Shown one piece after another: positions 53,787 to 63,161 of a stretch of DNA of 64,000 nucleotides (positions are counted from its first letter, which is position 1; each line of letters starts with the position of its first letter). The notes beneath the pieces are model-generated. The model did not search any database. It saw only the letters and a list, made by a program, of their open reading frames with translations, and had not been told where the DNA came from. The DNA is from Erythrobacter crassostreae (GTDB lineage: Bacteria > Pseudomonadota > Alphaproteobacteria > Sphingomonadales > Sphingomonadaceae): positions 248,001 through 312,000 of the forward strand of contig NZ_JAGSPC010000001.1 in assembly GCF_019204045.1 (NCBI RefSeq). The letters are read 5' to 3'. The translations under genes and the position numbers were made by a program.

Positions 53787-54959
53787 ATGAGCGATATCAC
53801 CGATGGCATTGGCGTAGCGATTGAAGGCGCGCTTTCAGGACGCGCTGTTGAACCCAAGCATGGCGAAGGAGCAGCGAAAAGCGACGCAGCTGATCGTTCA
53901 TGTCTGAACTGCGGCGCACGGCCGACAGGTGATTTCTGCCAGAACTGCGGACAGAAATTGCACGTCCATCGTACCTTGTCCGCCATTGGGCACGATCTCG
54001 TCCACGGCGTGCTGCACCTCGATGGAAAGTTTTGGCGCACGATCCCGCTATTGTTGTTCAAACCGGGCAAACTCACGCGCCGTTACATCGATGGCGAACG
54101 CGCAAAGTTTGTCAGTCCGATGGCGATGTTTCTTTTTGGCGTCTTCGCAATGTTCGCCGCCTTCCAGTTTGCGGGTTTGAGCGTTCCGACCGATCTGGAA
54201 GGCGACACCGGAGCGCAATTGCGCGAATTGGCGGTGGCAGAGGTCGAAGGACTGCAAGCCACGCAGAAAGAATTGATTGCCGAGCTGGAAAAAGGCGATT
54301 TGGCCGCCGATGCACGTGATAAGCTTCAGGCAGAACTCAACGAAGCCAACGCCGCGCTAAAAGCGCTAGAGCAGGCTCAGGGGGAAGTTCCATTTCTTGA
54401 GGGATTGTTCGGCAGCGGGCCGGATACAGCAGAAGGTGGTCAGGGAACCGCTGATCAGACGGATGATGACACAACACAAATACCGCTGACAGAAGACGGG
54501 AAAAGCAATTTCAATCTCGCTATCAAAGACAACGGCATCTTCGATGTCGGGCTTGAGAAATGGCAAAAAGACCCCAGCCTTATGCTCTACAAGCTGCAGA
54601 CGAATGCCTATAAATTCAGCTGGTTGCTAATCCCGATTTCCATCCCTTTTGTGTGGCTGCTGTTCGCGTTTCGCCGGCGGTTCAGAGCGTATGATCACGC
54701 GATCTTTGTGACATATTCGATCTCGTTCATGTCGCTGCTGTTTATCGCGCTGTCATTGGTGACAGCAGCGGGCATTGGCGGCGGCTGGGTGTTTACCGCG
54801 TTGGTCTTTATCCCCCCGCTTCACCTCTACAAACAACTTCGCGGCACTTACGAAGTCGGCCGCTTCGGTGCGACCTGGCGGTTGCTGGCTTTGAGCATTT
54901 TCATCTGGATTGTAATTGTACTGTTTCTGCAGGCCTTGCTGCTTCTGGGCGCGCTTTAG
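53787..54959 (+). CDS. DUF3667 zinc-ribbon membrane protein
   Basis: A 390-residue protein with an N-terminal zinc ribbon (CLNCGARPTGDFCQNCGQ, residues about 39-56), then HDLVHGVLHLDGKFWRTIPLLLFKPGKLTRRYIDGERAKFVSP, which is the DUF3667 hallmark (here cut across stretches). A soluble, acidic coiled-coil insert follows (about 135-255), then helices near 270-290, 305-325, 335-350 and a C-terminal helix. The function is not known. It ends before a G+C-rich hairpin shared with ftsH. Confidence 0.85.
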   Translation: MSDITDGIGVAIEGALSGRAVEPKHGEGAAKSDAADRSCLNCGARPTGDFCQNCGQKLHVHRTLSAIGHDLVHGVLHLDGKFWRTIPLLLFKPGKLTRRYIDGERAKFVSPMAMFLFGVFAMFAAFQFAGLSVPTDLEGDTGAQLRELAVAEVEGLQATQKELIAELEKGDLAADARDKLQAELNEANAALKALEQAQGEVPFLEGLFGSGPDTAEGGQGTADQTDDDTTQIPLTEDGKSNFNLAIKDNGIFDVGLEKWQKDPSLMLYKLQTNAYKFSWLLIPISIPFVWLLFAFRRRFRAYDHAIFVTYSISFMSLLFIALSLVTAAGIGGGWVFTALVFIPPLHLYKQLRGTYEVGRFGATWRLLALSIFIWIVIVLFLQALLLLGAL

Positions 54960-55032
54960 AACCTGCAAACAGAACGGGCGCAAAGACCAAACATCTTCGC
55001 GCCCGATTTATCGACAGTTGCAGTGGTTTAGA

Positions 55033-56997
55033 TCAAGCGCCTTGCGGAGCCTCACCACCATTTGATCCGCCGAAACGCTTGCCCGCTTTCGGGATTGCGC
55101 TGCCGTGCGTTGGTACGACTTTCGCCGGGCCTTTCGGCTCATCAGGGCGATCCAGCTTACCGTCTTCAAGCAGCCGGGTGATCTCATCACCTGTTAGCGT
55201 TTCATATTCCAGCATGGCTTGCGCCAGCAGGTGCAGTTTGTCTTCCTGCTCGGTCAGAACATCGGTCGCACGCTTCAATCCGCCTTCGACAAGATCGCGG
55301 ATTTCGGCGTCGATCAGCTTGTTGGTTTCAGCACCAGCCATCGTCCGGCTGGTTTGGCCCATACCAAGATAGCCTTCCTGTTGGTCTTCGTATTGAAGCG
55401 GGCCGAGCTTTTCGGACATGCCCCATTTGGTGACCATGTTGCGGGCCAGATCGGTCGCGTATTGGATATCGCCCGAAGCACCAGACGAGACTTTGTCATG
55501 ACCAAAGATAATCTCTTCGGCCACACGTCCGCCCATCGCAACCGCTAGGTTGGCGTGCATTTTGTCGCGGTGATATGAATAATTGTCCCGCTCCGGCAGG
55601 CGCATCACCATACCCAGCGCACGTCCGCGTGGGATGATCGTTGCCTTGTGGATTGGATCAGATGCAGGCTCATTGACGCTGACGAGAGCGTGACCGGCTT
55701 CGTGATAGGCGGTCATTTTCTTCTCGTCGTCGGTCATCACCATGGAGCGGCGTTCCGCACCCATCATGACCTTGTCCTTGGCATCCTCAAATTCCTGCAT
55801 CGCCACGAGGCGCTTGTTCCGGCGCGCAGCCAAAAGAGCTGCTTCGTTGACAAGGTTGGCGAGGTCCGCACCGGAGAAACCGGGCGTACCGCGCGCAATC
55901 GTGCGCGAGTTTACATCGGGTGCCAGCGGCACTTTCTTCATGTGAACGCCGAGGATTTTCTCGCGGCCATCAATATCGGGAATCGGAACGACAACCTGAC
56001 GGTCAAACCGGCCCGGACGCAGCAGCGCAGGGTCAAGAACGTCAGGGCGGTTGGTCGCTGCAACGATGATGATGCCTTCATTGGCTTCAAAACCGTCCAT
56101 CTCGACCAGCAATTGGTTCAGTGTCTGCTCGCGTTCATCGTTGGAGTTGCCAAGCCCGCCGCCACGTGAGCGGCCAACCGCGTCAATCTCATCGATGAAA
56201 ACGATGCATGGAGCGTTTTTCTTGGCTTGTTCAAACATGTCGCGGACACGGCTTGCACCGACACCGACAAACATTTCGACAAAATCCGAGCCCGAAATTG
56301 TGAAGAACGGTACACCAGCCTCGCCAGCGATTGCGCGGGCGAGAAGCGTTTTACCCGTACCGGGCGAGCCAACCAGCAGCGCGCCTTTCGGGATTTGGCC
56401 ACCAAGTTTGGAGAAACGCTGTGGGTCTTTCAGAAATTCGACAACTTCTTCCAGCTCTTCGCGCGCTTCATCAATACCTGCGACATCCTGAAATGTAACT
56501 TTGCCCGAACGCTCTGTGAGCATTTTGGCTTTCGATTTGCCGAAGCCCATCGCGCCGCCGCCGCCGCCTTTCTGCACCTGACGCAGCGCAAAAAACGCGA
56601 TGCCAAGGATCAGCAAGAATGGGAGCGAATTAAGAAGAATATAGAGCAGCATATTAGGCTGCTCGCGCGGCTTACCAGTGAACTTGACCTCGTTCTCTTC
56701 AAGCAGGCGCGTAATGTCAGGATCATTCGGAACCGGGACAGTTTGGAACGCGTTGCCGTTCTTGAGTGTGCCAGTGATGACATCCTCACCCAGCGCAACC
56801 TCCGCAACCTGACCCTGTTCAACCTGATTGCGGAACTCCGAATACTGCACCGTGGTGCCAGCGGTTTGGCCCGCATTGTTGAACAGCGACACAACCAGAA
56901 GCAGGGCGAGGAAAATACCGCCCCAAATCATCAATTGTTTCACCCAGGGGTTCTGTCCCTCAGGTGGCTGCTGTTGCGGATCGTTCGGGTCACTCAT
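55033..56997 (-). CDS. ftsH: ATP-dependent zinc metalloprotease FtsH
   Basis: Membrane AAA+ protease that degrades unassembled membrane proteins and regulators such as sigma-32. The 654-residue protein has two helices (about 20-40 and 115-138), Walker A GSPGTGKT (210-217), Walker B IVFIDEID, the second region of homology [11 protein letters not shown], and the zinc site HEAGH (432-436). The C-terminus ([13 protein letters not shown]) is disordered. AAGGA lies nine bases before the ATG, and an RpoH-type promoter candidate is upstream. It stands alone. Confidence 0.98.
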   Translation of the reverse strand: MSDPNDPQQQPPEGQNPWVKQLMIWGGIFLALLLVVSLFNNAGQTAGTTVQYSEFRNQVEQGQVAEVALGEDVITGTLKNGNAFQTVPVPNDPDITRLLEENEVKFTGKPREQPNMLLYILLNSLPFLLILGIAFFALRQVQKGGGGGAMGFGKSKAKMLTERSGKVTFQDVAGIDEAREELEEVVEFLKDPQRFSKLGGQIPKGALLVGSPGTGKTLLARAIAGEAGVPFFTISGSDFVEMFVGVGASRVRDMFEQAKKNAPCIVFIDEIDAVGRSRGGGLGNSNDEREQTLNQLLVEMDGFEANEGIIIVAATNRPDVLDPALLRPGRFDRQVVVPIPDIDGREKILGVHMKKVPLAPDVNSRTIARGTPGFSGADLANLVNEAALLAARRNKRLVAMQEFEDAKDKVMMGAERRSMVMTDDEKKMTAYHEAGHALVSVNEPASDPIHKATIIPRGRALGMVMRLPERDNYSYHRDKMHANLAVAMGGRVAEEIIFGHDKVSSGASGDIQYATDLARNMVTKWGMSEKLGPLQYEDQQEGYLGMGQTSRTMAGAETNKLIDAEIRDLVEGGLKRATDVLTEQEDKLHLLAQAMLEYETLTGDEITRLLEDGKLDRPDEPKGPAKVVPTHGSAIPKAGKRFGGSNGGEAPQGA

Positions 56998-57022
56998 CAG
57001 GGGAATCCTTTCTCGGTCCTAC

Positions 57023-57051
57023 AATGTAGGGTTCGGGCGATGAATGACAAG
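57023..57051 (-). promoter_or_regulatory. RpoH (sigma-32) type promoter candidate of ftsH
   Basis: On the minus strand CTTG (57051-57048), a 17-base spacer, then CCTACATT (57030-57023) fits the alphaproteobacterial RpoH pattern CTTG-N17/18-CYTATNT with one mismatch (C for T). It is 26 bases before the ftsH start. ftsH is a known heat-shock gene. The -10 overlaps a palindrome CCTACA-A-TGTAGG (57018-57030). Confidence 0.5.
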
Positions 57052-57109
57052 ATAATGTGGCGATTGGGCTTGCATGCTAATTTTCGAACACAGTGGTGCG
57101 TAAAATCGA

Positions 57110-57775
57110 TCAAGAGTGCTCGACGCTTTTCGAACCATAGGCATTGAGAAACACGTCGACCGCACCGGCAATGCGGCGATCCCTATCAGACTTGGCAACA
57201 TCTGCGCCGAATCGACGTTCAAGATCACCCATACCCTTGCACATCGAGACGAATTGCTCGGCCGCAAGATTTGGGTCTTCGACATTGAGCTCACCGCTCT
57301 GTGTCGCATGAGATAGAAACGCACTAAAGCTTTGTTTCATCTGCCACGGACCGGCCTCCAGAAAAGCCAAGCCAATCGCCGGCTCTGATTCTGTCTCCGC
57401 CGCAATCCGGCGCTCGAACTGGATCATCTCAGGGCGCGTAAGGAAAGCATCCATCGCTTGACCAATGGTGGTCAATCGCTCCCTGATCGAACCCTTCGGC
57501 ATTTCATCGAGAGAGAAATAGCCGCGCATCTTTTCACATTCGACCTCAACCGCAGCCATGAACAGCGCGCGCTTGTCGCCGAAATGGTTATAAATTGTGA
57601 CTTTGGAAACACCGGCGTGGCTTGCGATCTGTTCGATTGAACTCGCGGCAAATCCGACATCAAAAAAGCTCTGCGCGGCCGCGTCTATAATTGCCGCGCG
57701 CTTGGTGACATCAGAAGGTCGCCCCAACTTCTTTGCAGGCGTTCGGGAACGCTTATCTGTATTGGCAGTTGACAA
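57110..57775 (-). CDS. TetR-family regulator of the neighbouring exporter
   Basis: A 221-residue repressor with an N-terminal HTH (RAAIIDAAAQSFFDVGFAASSIEQIASHAGVSKVTIYNHFGDK is here in adjoining stretches, residues about 26-68) and a helical ligand-binding domain. The start is a TTG at 57775 with GGAG nine bases upstream, so the protein is probably made at a low level. It is divergent from the exporter operon, and a palindrome overlaps its own start. Confidence 0.9.
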   Translation of the reverse strand: MSTANTDKRSRTPAKKLGRPSDVTKRAAIIDAAAQSFFDVGFAASSIEQIASHAGVSKVTIYNHFGDKRALFMAAVEVECEKMRGYFSLDEMPKGSIRERLTTIGQAMDAFLTRPEMIQFERRIAAETESEPAIGLAFLEAGPWQMKQSFSAFLSHATQSGELNVEDPNLAAEQFVSMCKGMGDLERRFGADVAKSDRDRRIAGAVDVFLNAYGSKSVEHS

Positions 57776-57777
57776 AA

Positions 57778-57812
57778 TGAACGGCTCCGTTCAATTAAAC
57801 GCTACCGTTCAA
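57778..57812. promoter_or_regulatory. Palindromic operator candidate of the TetR regulator
   Basis: TGAACGG-CT-CCGTTCA at 57778-57793 is a perfect 7+7 inverted repeat. Next to it, 57795-57812 repeats the half-site CCGTTCAA with an imperfect partner TTAAACG. The pair lies between the divergent tetR and exporter starts and overlaps the region before both, as expected for repression of both. Confidence 0.7.
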
Positions 57813-57869
57813 TAATGATCTGATTCCCTCACCGAAGCAACCCCCGCTTCCGACAAAGGTTCCGCCCCG

Positions 57870-59006
57870 ATGCTCTGGATCGCCATCAGAATGCTCACCG
57901 GAGACGCACAGAAGTTCTACGGGCTTTTGTTCGGCATCGCGTTTTCGACCCTGCTCATCACGCAGCAGCTCACCATTTTCGTGAACCTGATAGAGCGCGG
58001 TGCAAGCGGCGTTTACAACGCTCCAGAAGCCGAGGTTTGGGTGATGGACCCCGTCAGCCGGACCACCGACGTAAACTACGCAATGCCTTCGACCGCGCTT
58101 GATGAAGTGCGCTCTGTGCCCGGCGTCGAATGGGCCGTTCCGCATCTTCGCGCTGTTGCTTCCGTTCGCACAGGCACAGGGGATCTCGAAGGGGTAGCGA
58201 TCATCGGTGTCGACGACGCGACGCTGATCGGCATGCCCGAAAATATGGTCGCTGAAACGAAAGAAGTCCTGTCTCAGCCAGACGCCGTCGTCATTGACGA
58301 TGGCGGCGTGTTCAACTTGTTTGAAAACGGTGAAGACCCGATTGGTCAGCGGCTTGAGCTGAATGACCAGCGTGCAGTAATCCGCGGCGTCGCGGACTCG
58401 ATCCCAAGCTTCACCAGTCAGGTCGTGCTCTACACCAAGTATTCGCAGGCGCTGAACTACGTTCCCGGCACCCGCAACCGCCTCACGTTTGTGCTTGCAG
58501 GGGTTACCGAGGGTGAAACCGCAGCAGGCGTCGCTGACCGCATCGAAGAACAGACTGGCCTGAAAGCGGAAACGCGTGAAGAATTTGCTCAGGCGGGCGT
58601 TGATTTCATTGTGCAGAACACCGGTATCCCGACCAATTTCGGCATAACTGTGGTGCTCGGCTTCGTTGTAGGCGTGGCCATTGTGGGGCTGACATTCAGC
58701 CTGTTCATCCGCGACAACATCAAACAATTCGGCGCGCTCAAAGCCATCGGCGTTACCAATTCCAAAATTGTCGGGATGGTCAGCGCCCAGGCCGCGTTGG
58801 TCGGTGCGGTTGGCTACGCTCTAGGCGTGATAGGCACAGTGACATTCATCTGGGCCTTTAGCGGCAATCCCTTCTTCAAAGGGTTCTATATTCCCTGGCA
58901 GATACCGCTGATCAGCCTCGCTGCCGTTGTCGTTATCCTCGCCATCACGGGCTGGATCGCGCTGCGTAGCGTGCTGAACACTGAACCCGCGTCGGTGTTC
59001 CGGTGA
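57870..59006 (+). CDS. ABC exporter permease (DevC/MacB-like, FtsX fold)
   Basis: A 378-residue permease with one N-terminal helix (FYGLLFGIAFSTLLITQQLTIF), a large periplasmic domain (about 40-255) and three C-terminal helices (TVVLGFVVGVAIVGLTFSLF, AALVGAVGYALGVIGTVTFIWAF, LISLAAVVVILAITGWIAL). This is the DevC-like form of the FtsX family, which moves substrate between the periplasm and an outer-membrane channel. The start at 57870 is ATG. It overlaps the ATPase gene by four bases and opens the exporter operon. Confidence 0.92.
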   Translation: MLWIAIRMLTGDAQKFYGLLFGIAFSTLLITQQLTIFVNLIERGASGVYNAPEAEVWVMDPVSRTTDVNYAMPSTALDEVRSVPGVEWAVPHLRAVASVRTGTGDLEGVAIIGVDDATLIGMPENMVAETKEVLSQPDAVVIDDGGVFNLFENGEDPIGQRLELNDQRAVIRGVADSIPSFTSQVVLYTKYSQALNYVPGTRNRLTFVLAGVTEGETAAGVADRIEEQTGLKAETREEFAQAGVDFIVQNTGIPTNFGITVVLGFVVGVAIVGLTFSLFIRDNIKQFGALKAIGVTNSKIVGMVSAQAALVGAVGYALGVIGTVTFIWAFSGNPFFKGFYIPWQIPLISLAAVVVILAITGWIALRSVLNTEPASVFR

Positions 59007-59710
59007 ACGCGGAGAGCGCGATCTGCGCACGCGGCATCATCCGCGATTTTCAAGCTGGCCAATCAACCATTCGCGTCCTGCACGGCATCGATACCGACAT
59101 TCGCTCTGGCGAGATGACTTATGTTGTTGGCGAAAGCGGCTCCGGCAAAACCACGCTGATCTCGATCATGTGTGGGATCCTCTGGCCGACGGAGGGCGAA
59201 GTTCAGGTGTTCGGCACCGACATTTACAGCCTTTCTGACACAGAGCTGGTAAACTTCCGGCTGAACAATATCGGTTTCATTTTCCAACAGTACAATCTGA
59301 TCCCTTCAATCGACGCCGCCGCAAACGCCGCCGTTCCGTTGATCGCGAAAGGCATGGCGATTGAACCGGCGCGCCAAAAAGCGATCGAACTGCTCGAAAA
59401 GCTGAATATCGGCGATCAGGCGAACAAACTGCCCAACCAGCTTTCGGGCGGTCAGCAACAGCGCGTCGCGATTGCCCGCGCGCTCGTTCACGAGCCGCGC
59501 CTGGTCGTCTGCGACGAGCCTACCGCGGCGCTTGATGCCAGTTCGGGCCGCCGCGTGATGGACCTGCTCCGCGAAGTTGCCGTTGCACCCGACCGCGCCT
59601 GCATCATCGTGACCCACGACAACCGTATTTTCGATCTCGCCGACCGCATTCTCGTGCTTGAGGATGGCCGCGTCACCCATGACGGCACTGACATGCCGGA
59701 CGACCACTAA
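59003..59710 (+). CDS. ABC exporter ATP-binding protein (DevA/LolD-like)
   Basis: A 235-residue ATPase with Walker A GESGSGKTTLIS, Q-loop FQQYNLIP, signature LSGGQQQRVAIARA, Walker B LVVCDEPTAALD and a H-loop VTHDNRI. It fits the MacB/LolD/DevA group. The start is a GTG that overlaps the permease stop. The third gene, an adaptor, follows after 24 bases. Confidence 0.95.
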   Translation: MNAESAICARGIIRDFQAGQSTIRVLHGIDTDIRSGEMTYVVGESGSGKTTLISIMCGILWPTEGEVQVFGTDIYSLSDTELVNFRLNNIGFIFQQYNLIPSIDAAANAAVPLIAKGMAIEPARQKAIELLEKLNIGDQANKLPNQLSGGQQQRVAIARALVHEPRLVVCDEPTAALDASSGRRVMDLLREVAVAPDRACIIVTHDNRIFDLADRILVLEDGRVTHDGTDMPDDH

Positions 59711-59734
59711 GAAACCCGACCGCCCGAGGAAATT

Positions 59735-60754
59735 ATGGCCCTGCTTCCCCAAAATGTGAGCTTTTCACGGCAAATCCTGCCCATCCTTGCGCTGATCGGC
59801 ATCGTGATCGCGGCGTTCTATATTTTCAGCGATCTACCCGATCGCTCGACCAGTGAGCCAGAACAGCAACCGCCGAAGGCAACTGGCGCGCTTGCCGATA
59901 GCGCGCGCGTCGCGGGCACAGGGCTCGTCGAACCGGCGAGCGAAATTATCGACATCGGCTCAGCATTATCCGGCCTCGTCACCGATCTGCGTGTCCAGCC
60001 GGGCGACCGCGTCGAAAAGGGTCAACCGCTGTTCCTCGTCGACAGCCGCGCTGCCCGTGCGCGTCTGACCGAAGCGAACGCCGCCATTGCCGAAGCGCGC
60101 GCGGCGATCAACGAAGCAAGAACAGCGCAATCGACCGCCAGCCAGCAGCTCGCGCTGTTCCGCAGCATAGATGATCCGGCAGCCGTAAGCCGCAGCGAAG
60201 TGATCCGCGCCGAAGGCGAAGCCGCCGCAGCCAAAAGCCGGCTTAACGTCGCCCGCGCGCGCCTGTCCGCTGCGCAAGCCTCTGCCTCCAGCGCAAACAC
60301 AGAAATCGGACGGTTGACCGTACGCGCTCCGATCAGCGGTGAAATCTTGGCGGTGAACATCCGTCCGGGCGAGTTTGTCGCCACGCAAGGCGGCGGTGGC
60401 GGATTGCCCTTCATCCAGATGGGCGAAACCAACCCGCTGCATGTGCGAATCGATATTGATGAAAACGAGGCTGTGCGTCTGCAGATGGGGGCGGAAGCAA
60501 CCGTATCGCCGCGCGGGGCCGCAGAATTGCAAGTGAAGGCGAAGTTTGTCCGCGCAGAACCGCAAGTCGTGCCCAAACGACAGCTTACCAACAGCGCAGC
60601 GGAACGCGTCGATGTGCGCGTTTTGCAGGTGATCTATGCTTTGCCGGAAAGCGACGATTTCCGCGTCGGCCAACAGGTTGATGCGTTTATTCCGGCGGTT
60701 GACAATGGTCCGCGTGCGCCAGTCCAAAGCACCGAAGTCGAAGAGCAGGAGTAA
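59735..60754 (+). CDS. HlyD-family periplasmic adaptor (DevB-like)
   Basis: A 339-residue membrane-fusion protein with an N-terminal helix (ILPILALIGIVIAAFYIF), a biotinyl-lipoyl-like hairpin (GLVEPASEIIDIGSALSGLV and RPGDRVEKGQPLFLVD-like RVQPGDRVEKGQPLFLVD), a coiled-coil stretch (about 105-190, Ala/Arg/Glu-rich) and a beta-barrel part (LTVRAPISGEIL, NIRPGEFV). It links the ABC permease to the outer-membrane channel encoded next. Confidence 0.94.
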   Translation: MALLPQNVSFSRQILPILALIGIVIAAFYIFSDLPDRSTSEPEQQPPKATGALADSARVAGTGLVEPASEIIDIGSALSGLVTDLRVQPGDRVEKGQPLFLVDSRAARARLTEANAAIAEARAAINEARTAQSTASQQLALFRSIDDPAAVSRSEVIRAEGEAAAAKSRLNVARARLSAAQASASSANTEIGRLTVRAPISGEILAVNIRPGEFVATQGGGGGLPFIQMGETNPLHVRIDIDENEAVRLQMGAEATVSPRGAAELQVKAKFVRAEPQVVPKRQLTNSAAERVDVRVLQVIYALPESDDFRVGQQVDAFIPAVDNGPRAPVQSTEVEEQE

Positions 60755-60759
60755 GCCAG

Positions 60760-62163
60760 ATGCGCAGACTTCTAGTCCTTTCTCTGGCAGTATCGCTGGG
60801 CGCGTGTGTCGCAGGCCCGCCGCCTGAAATCGCAACACCGGTGCCGCAATTGCCGCAAGAATTCGCCTATAAGGGCGATGCAGCGACCAACACTTCGGTG
60901 GCTGACCTGCTGCCTGAGAGCGACCCCGCTTTCCAGGCGCTTTCAAGCGCCGCCCTTGCCGAAGGCCCCACACTTGCCGAGGCCATAGCCCGCGTTGAGG
61001 CCGCCCGTGCCGGTGCACGCGGCGCTGGTGCGCAGCGCCTCCCGAATGTCAGTGCAGAAGGATCGGTCACAGGCACGCGCACCAACCCCAATCAATTTGG
61101 CGATTTCGGTGCAACCGGCCTGATCGATACCGAGCAAGTCGCCTACGGCGCGAACCTTGTCGCCAGTTGGGACCCGGACCTGTTCGGCCGGTTGAAAGCG
61201 CAGGAGCGAGCCGCCCTTGCCCGGATCGACAGCGCGAGCGCCTCGGCAAACGCGGTGCGGATCGCCCTGCTCGCGGAAATCGCAGGCAGCGTAACCGATT
61301 GGCGCGTTCTCGAAGCGCGCGGCGAAGCTATTCAAAGCGATGTAGATGCAGCAACGCAGCTCGCCGGATTGGCCAAACAGCGCGAAGATGCCGGGATTGC
61401 CCCAGGTTTTGACCGGGTGCGCGCGGAAGCCACCGCGAGCGCGTCGCGGTCTCGGCTCGCTGCGCTCAACAGCGAACGTGTGCGCATCGTGGGCCGTTTG
61501 ATCACCTTAACCGGACAAAGCGCCGCGCAAGTGAACGCTGCGCTTTCCCGAACAGGCTCTGGCCTCCGCCAGACCGCAGCGCCCGCTTCACTGCCTTCCG
61601 ATCTCCTCACCAACCGGCCCGATGTTCTGGCCGCCGCAAGCGAGCTTGCCGCGACCGATGCAGAACTGGCCGCCGCTGCACGCGCGCGTTTCCCGAGCAT
61701 CACGCTTTCGGGAGTGATCGGCCTGCTCGCGTTCAATCCGGGCAGTATCTTCGATGAAGACTCGATTGTCGGGACACTGGCTGCGAGTGTTGCCGCGCCT
61801 TTGCTCGACTTTGGCCGGATCGAAGCGGAAATTGACGGCGCAGCGGCGAACAAGAAAATCGCCTTTGCGGCCTATCGCGGCGCCGTGTTTCAGGCGCTTG
61901 GCGATGCGGAAGCCGCCTATGGCTTGATCGAAGCGAGCGACGCCGAAGCGGCATTGGCCGTGCAGGAGCAGAGCGAATTGGAACGCGCCGCAAGGCTGGC
62001 CGATACGCGGTTTCGCGCTGGTCTTTCTAACTTCCTCGAAGTGCTTGAAGCCCGCCGTGCAGCCGATGCCAGCGGTGAACGAGCAGCCGCAGCGTTGGGC
62101 CGTGCCCAACGCGCCCGTATCCTGCTGTGGCAGGCATTGGGCGGCGACAGTTCCGAGAGCTAG
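60760..62163 (+). CDS. NodT-family outer-membrane efflux lipoprotein
   Basis: A 467-residue TolC-like channel of the NodT type with a lipobox LGAC (Cys16). The two outer-membrane efflux repeats are visible: ALAEGPTLAEAIARVEAARAGAR with GLIDTEQVAYGANLVASWDPDLFGRL, and PSDLLTNRPDVLAAASELAATDAELAAA with LSNFLEVLEARRAADAS. It completes a tripartite exporter whose inner-membrane, adaptor and outer-membrane parts are in one operon; the stop overlaps that of the convergent hupE by four bases. Confidence 0.93.
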   Translation: MRRLLVLSLAVSLGACVAGPPPEIATPVPQLPQEFAYKGDAATNTSVADLLPESDPAFQALSSAALAEGPTLAEAIARVEAARAGARGAGAQRLPNVSAEGSVTGTRTNPNQFGDFGATGLIDTEQVAYGANLVASWDPDLFGRLKAQERAALARIDSASASANAVRIALLAEIAGSVTDWRVLEARGEAIQSDVDAATQLAGLAKQREDAGIAPGFDRVRAEATASASRSRLAALNSERVRIVGRLITLTGQSAAQVNAALSRTGSGLRQTAAPASLPSDLLTNRPDVLAAASELAATDAELAAAARARFPSITLSGVIGLLAFNPGSIFDEDSIVGTLAASVAAPLLDFGRIEAEIDGAAANKKIAFAAYRGAVFQALGDAEAAYGLIEASDAEAALAVQEQSELERAARLADTRFRAGLSNFLEVLEARRAADASGERAAAALGRAQRARILLWQALGGDSSES

Positions 62164-63161
62164 CCCAGCAGCCTTTCAAACAGCCAGAAACTGCCAGTGA
62201 TACCGATTGCGTAAGTCGCAAAACGGATCGCAGGTGTCTCGGCCATTGGCACCGCGCGTTTGAGCACAGCGAGCAACGCCATAAGTGCCGCGATGACGAT
62301 CAACTGCCCTGCCTCGACGCCAACATTGAACGCCAACAGCGCGCTTGCAATCTCGCCTTGCGGCAGACCGATATCGGCGAGCGCACCGGCAAAGCCGAAG
62401 CCGTGGAGCAGACCGAATGCAAAGGCGACCAGCCACGGCATCCGCCGCGTCCATGTGTGATGGTTCGGTTCACGAATGGCGCGGATCACTTCGACCGCCA
62501 GAAACACAATCGAAAGCGCAATCAAGGCCTCGACCGGTCGGCTTGGCATGCCCGCATAGCCTAAAGTTGTCGCAACCAGAGTGATGGAGTGGGCCACCGT
62601 GAACGCTGTTGCCGCTTTGACAACCGCCCATCCGCTACGGACAAGAAACACAAGCGCGATCACAAACAGCAAGTGATCCCAGCCGAACAGGATATGTTCC
62701 GCGCCGATCACGAAATAATCGCGAGCGACGGCCCATGTATCGGGTTTCGCAGCGATGGTGGCTGTGGGTGTATCGCTGGTGAGCCGGAATGTCTGGGTGG
62801 GCCGTTCCAACGGCGAAACGCGCGCAATTGCGTCTGCATTTCCGATAAGGTCGCTTAAGCCGAAGGTCTCTTCCGCTAGATCGCCTTTACAAAGGAGCGT
62901 GGCACTCCCGAGCAATGCCAGCGGCGCGGCTCGCTGCACGGCATCGCCATGCATTTCGCAGCTTTTGGGAATGACGGGCTGCGCCAGTATTCGCGGCCCG
63001 CCGCGGGTGTTTGCGGCTACGGGGATCTTCCATTCGAGCGACCACTGCCCTGCACTGCGCTCGGTCAATTCCACCACTGCGGGACGCAGTTCATCGGCGG
63101 CGAGGGGCGCAGCGAAAGCCGCGAGCACTGATATCAGCAAAGCCCGCAGCGGTAGTTTCAC
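62160..63161 (-). CDS. HupE/UreJ-like membrane protein
   Basis: A 333-residue protein with a signal peptide (LPLRALLISVLAAFAAPLAA), a periplasmic N-terminal part (to about 150), then six helices. The HupE/UreJ-type start IGAEHILFGWDHLLFVIALVF and the later FTVAHSITLVATTLG and LLHGFGFAGALADIGLP carry His residues for metal. HupE proteins are linked to nickel uptake, but no hydrogenase or urease is in view. It overlaps the PPIase stop by four bases. Confidence 0.85.
   Translation of the reverse strand: MKLPLRALLISVLAAFAAPLAADELRPAVVELTERSAGQWSLEWKIPVAANTRGGPRILAQPVIPKSCEMHGDAVQRAAPLALLGSATLLCKGDLAEETFGLSDLIGNADAIARVSPLERPTQTFRLTSDTPTATIAAKPDTWAVARDYFVIGAEHILFGWDHLLFVIALVFLVRSGWAVVKAATAFTVAHSITLVATTLGYAGMPSRPVEALIALSIVFLAVEVIRAIREPNHHTWTRRMPWLVAFAFGLLHGFGFAGALADIGLPQGEIASALLAFNVGVEAGQLIVIAALMALLAVLKRAVPMAETPAIRFATYAIGITGSFWLFERLLG

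Noticed and set aside
57795-58727. A 310-codon open frame on the minus strand
   Set aside because: It is antisense to the exporter permease, whose family match and operon position are clear.
59966-61018. A 350-codon open frame on the minus strand
   Set aside because: It lies opposite the HlyD adaptor and NodT genes and has low-complexity, Arg/Gly-rich translation.
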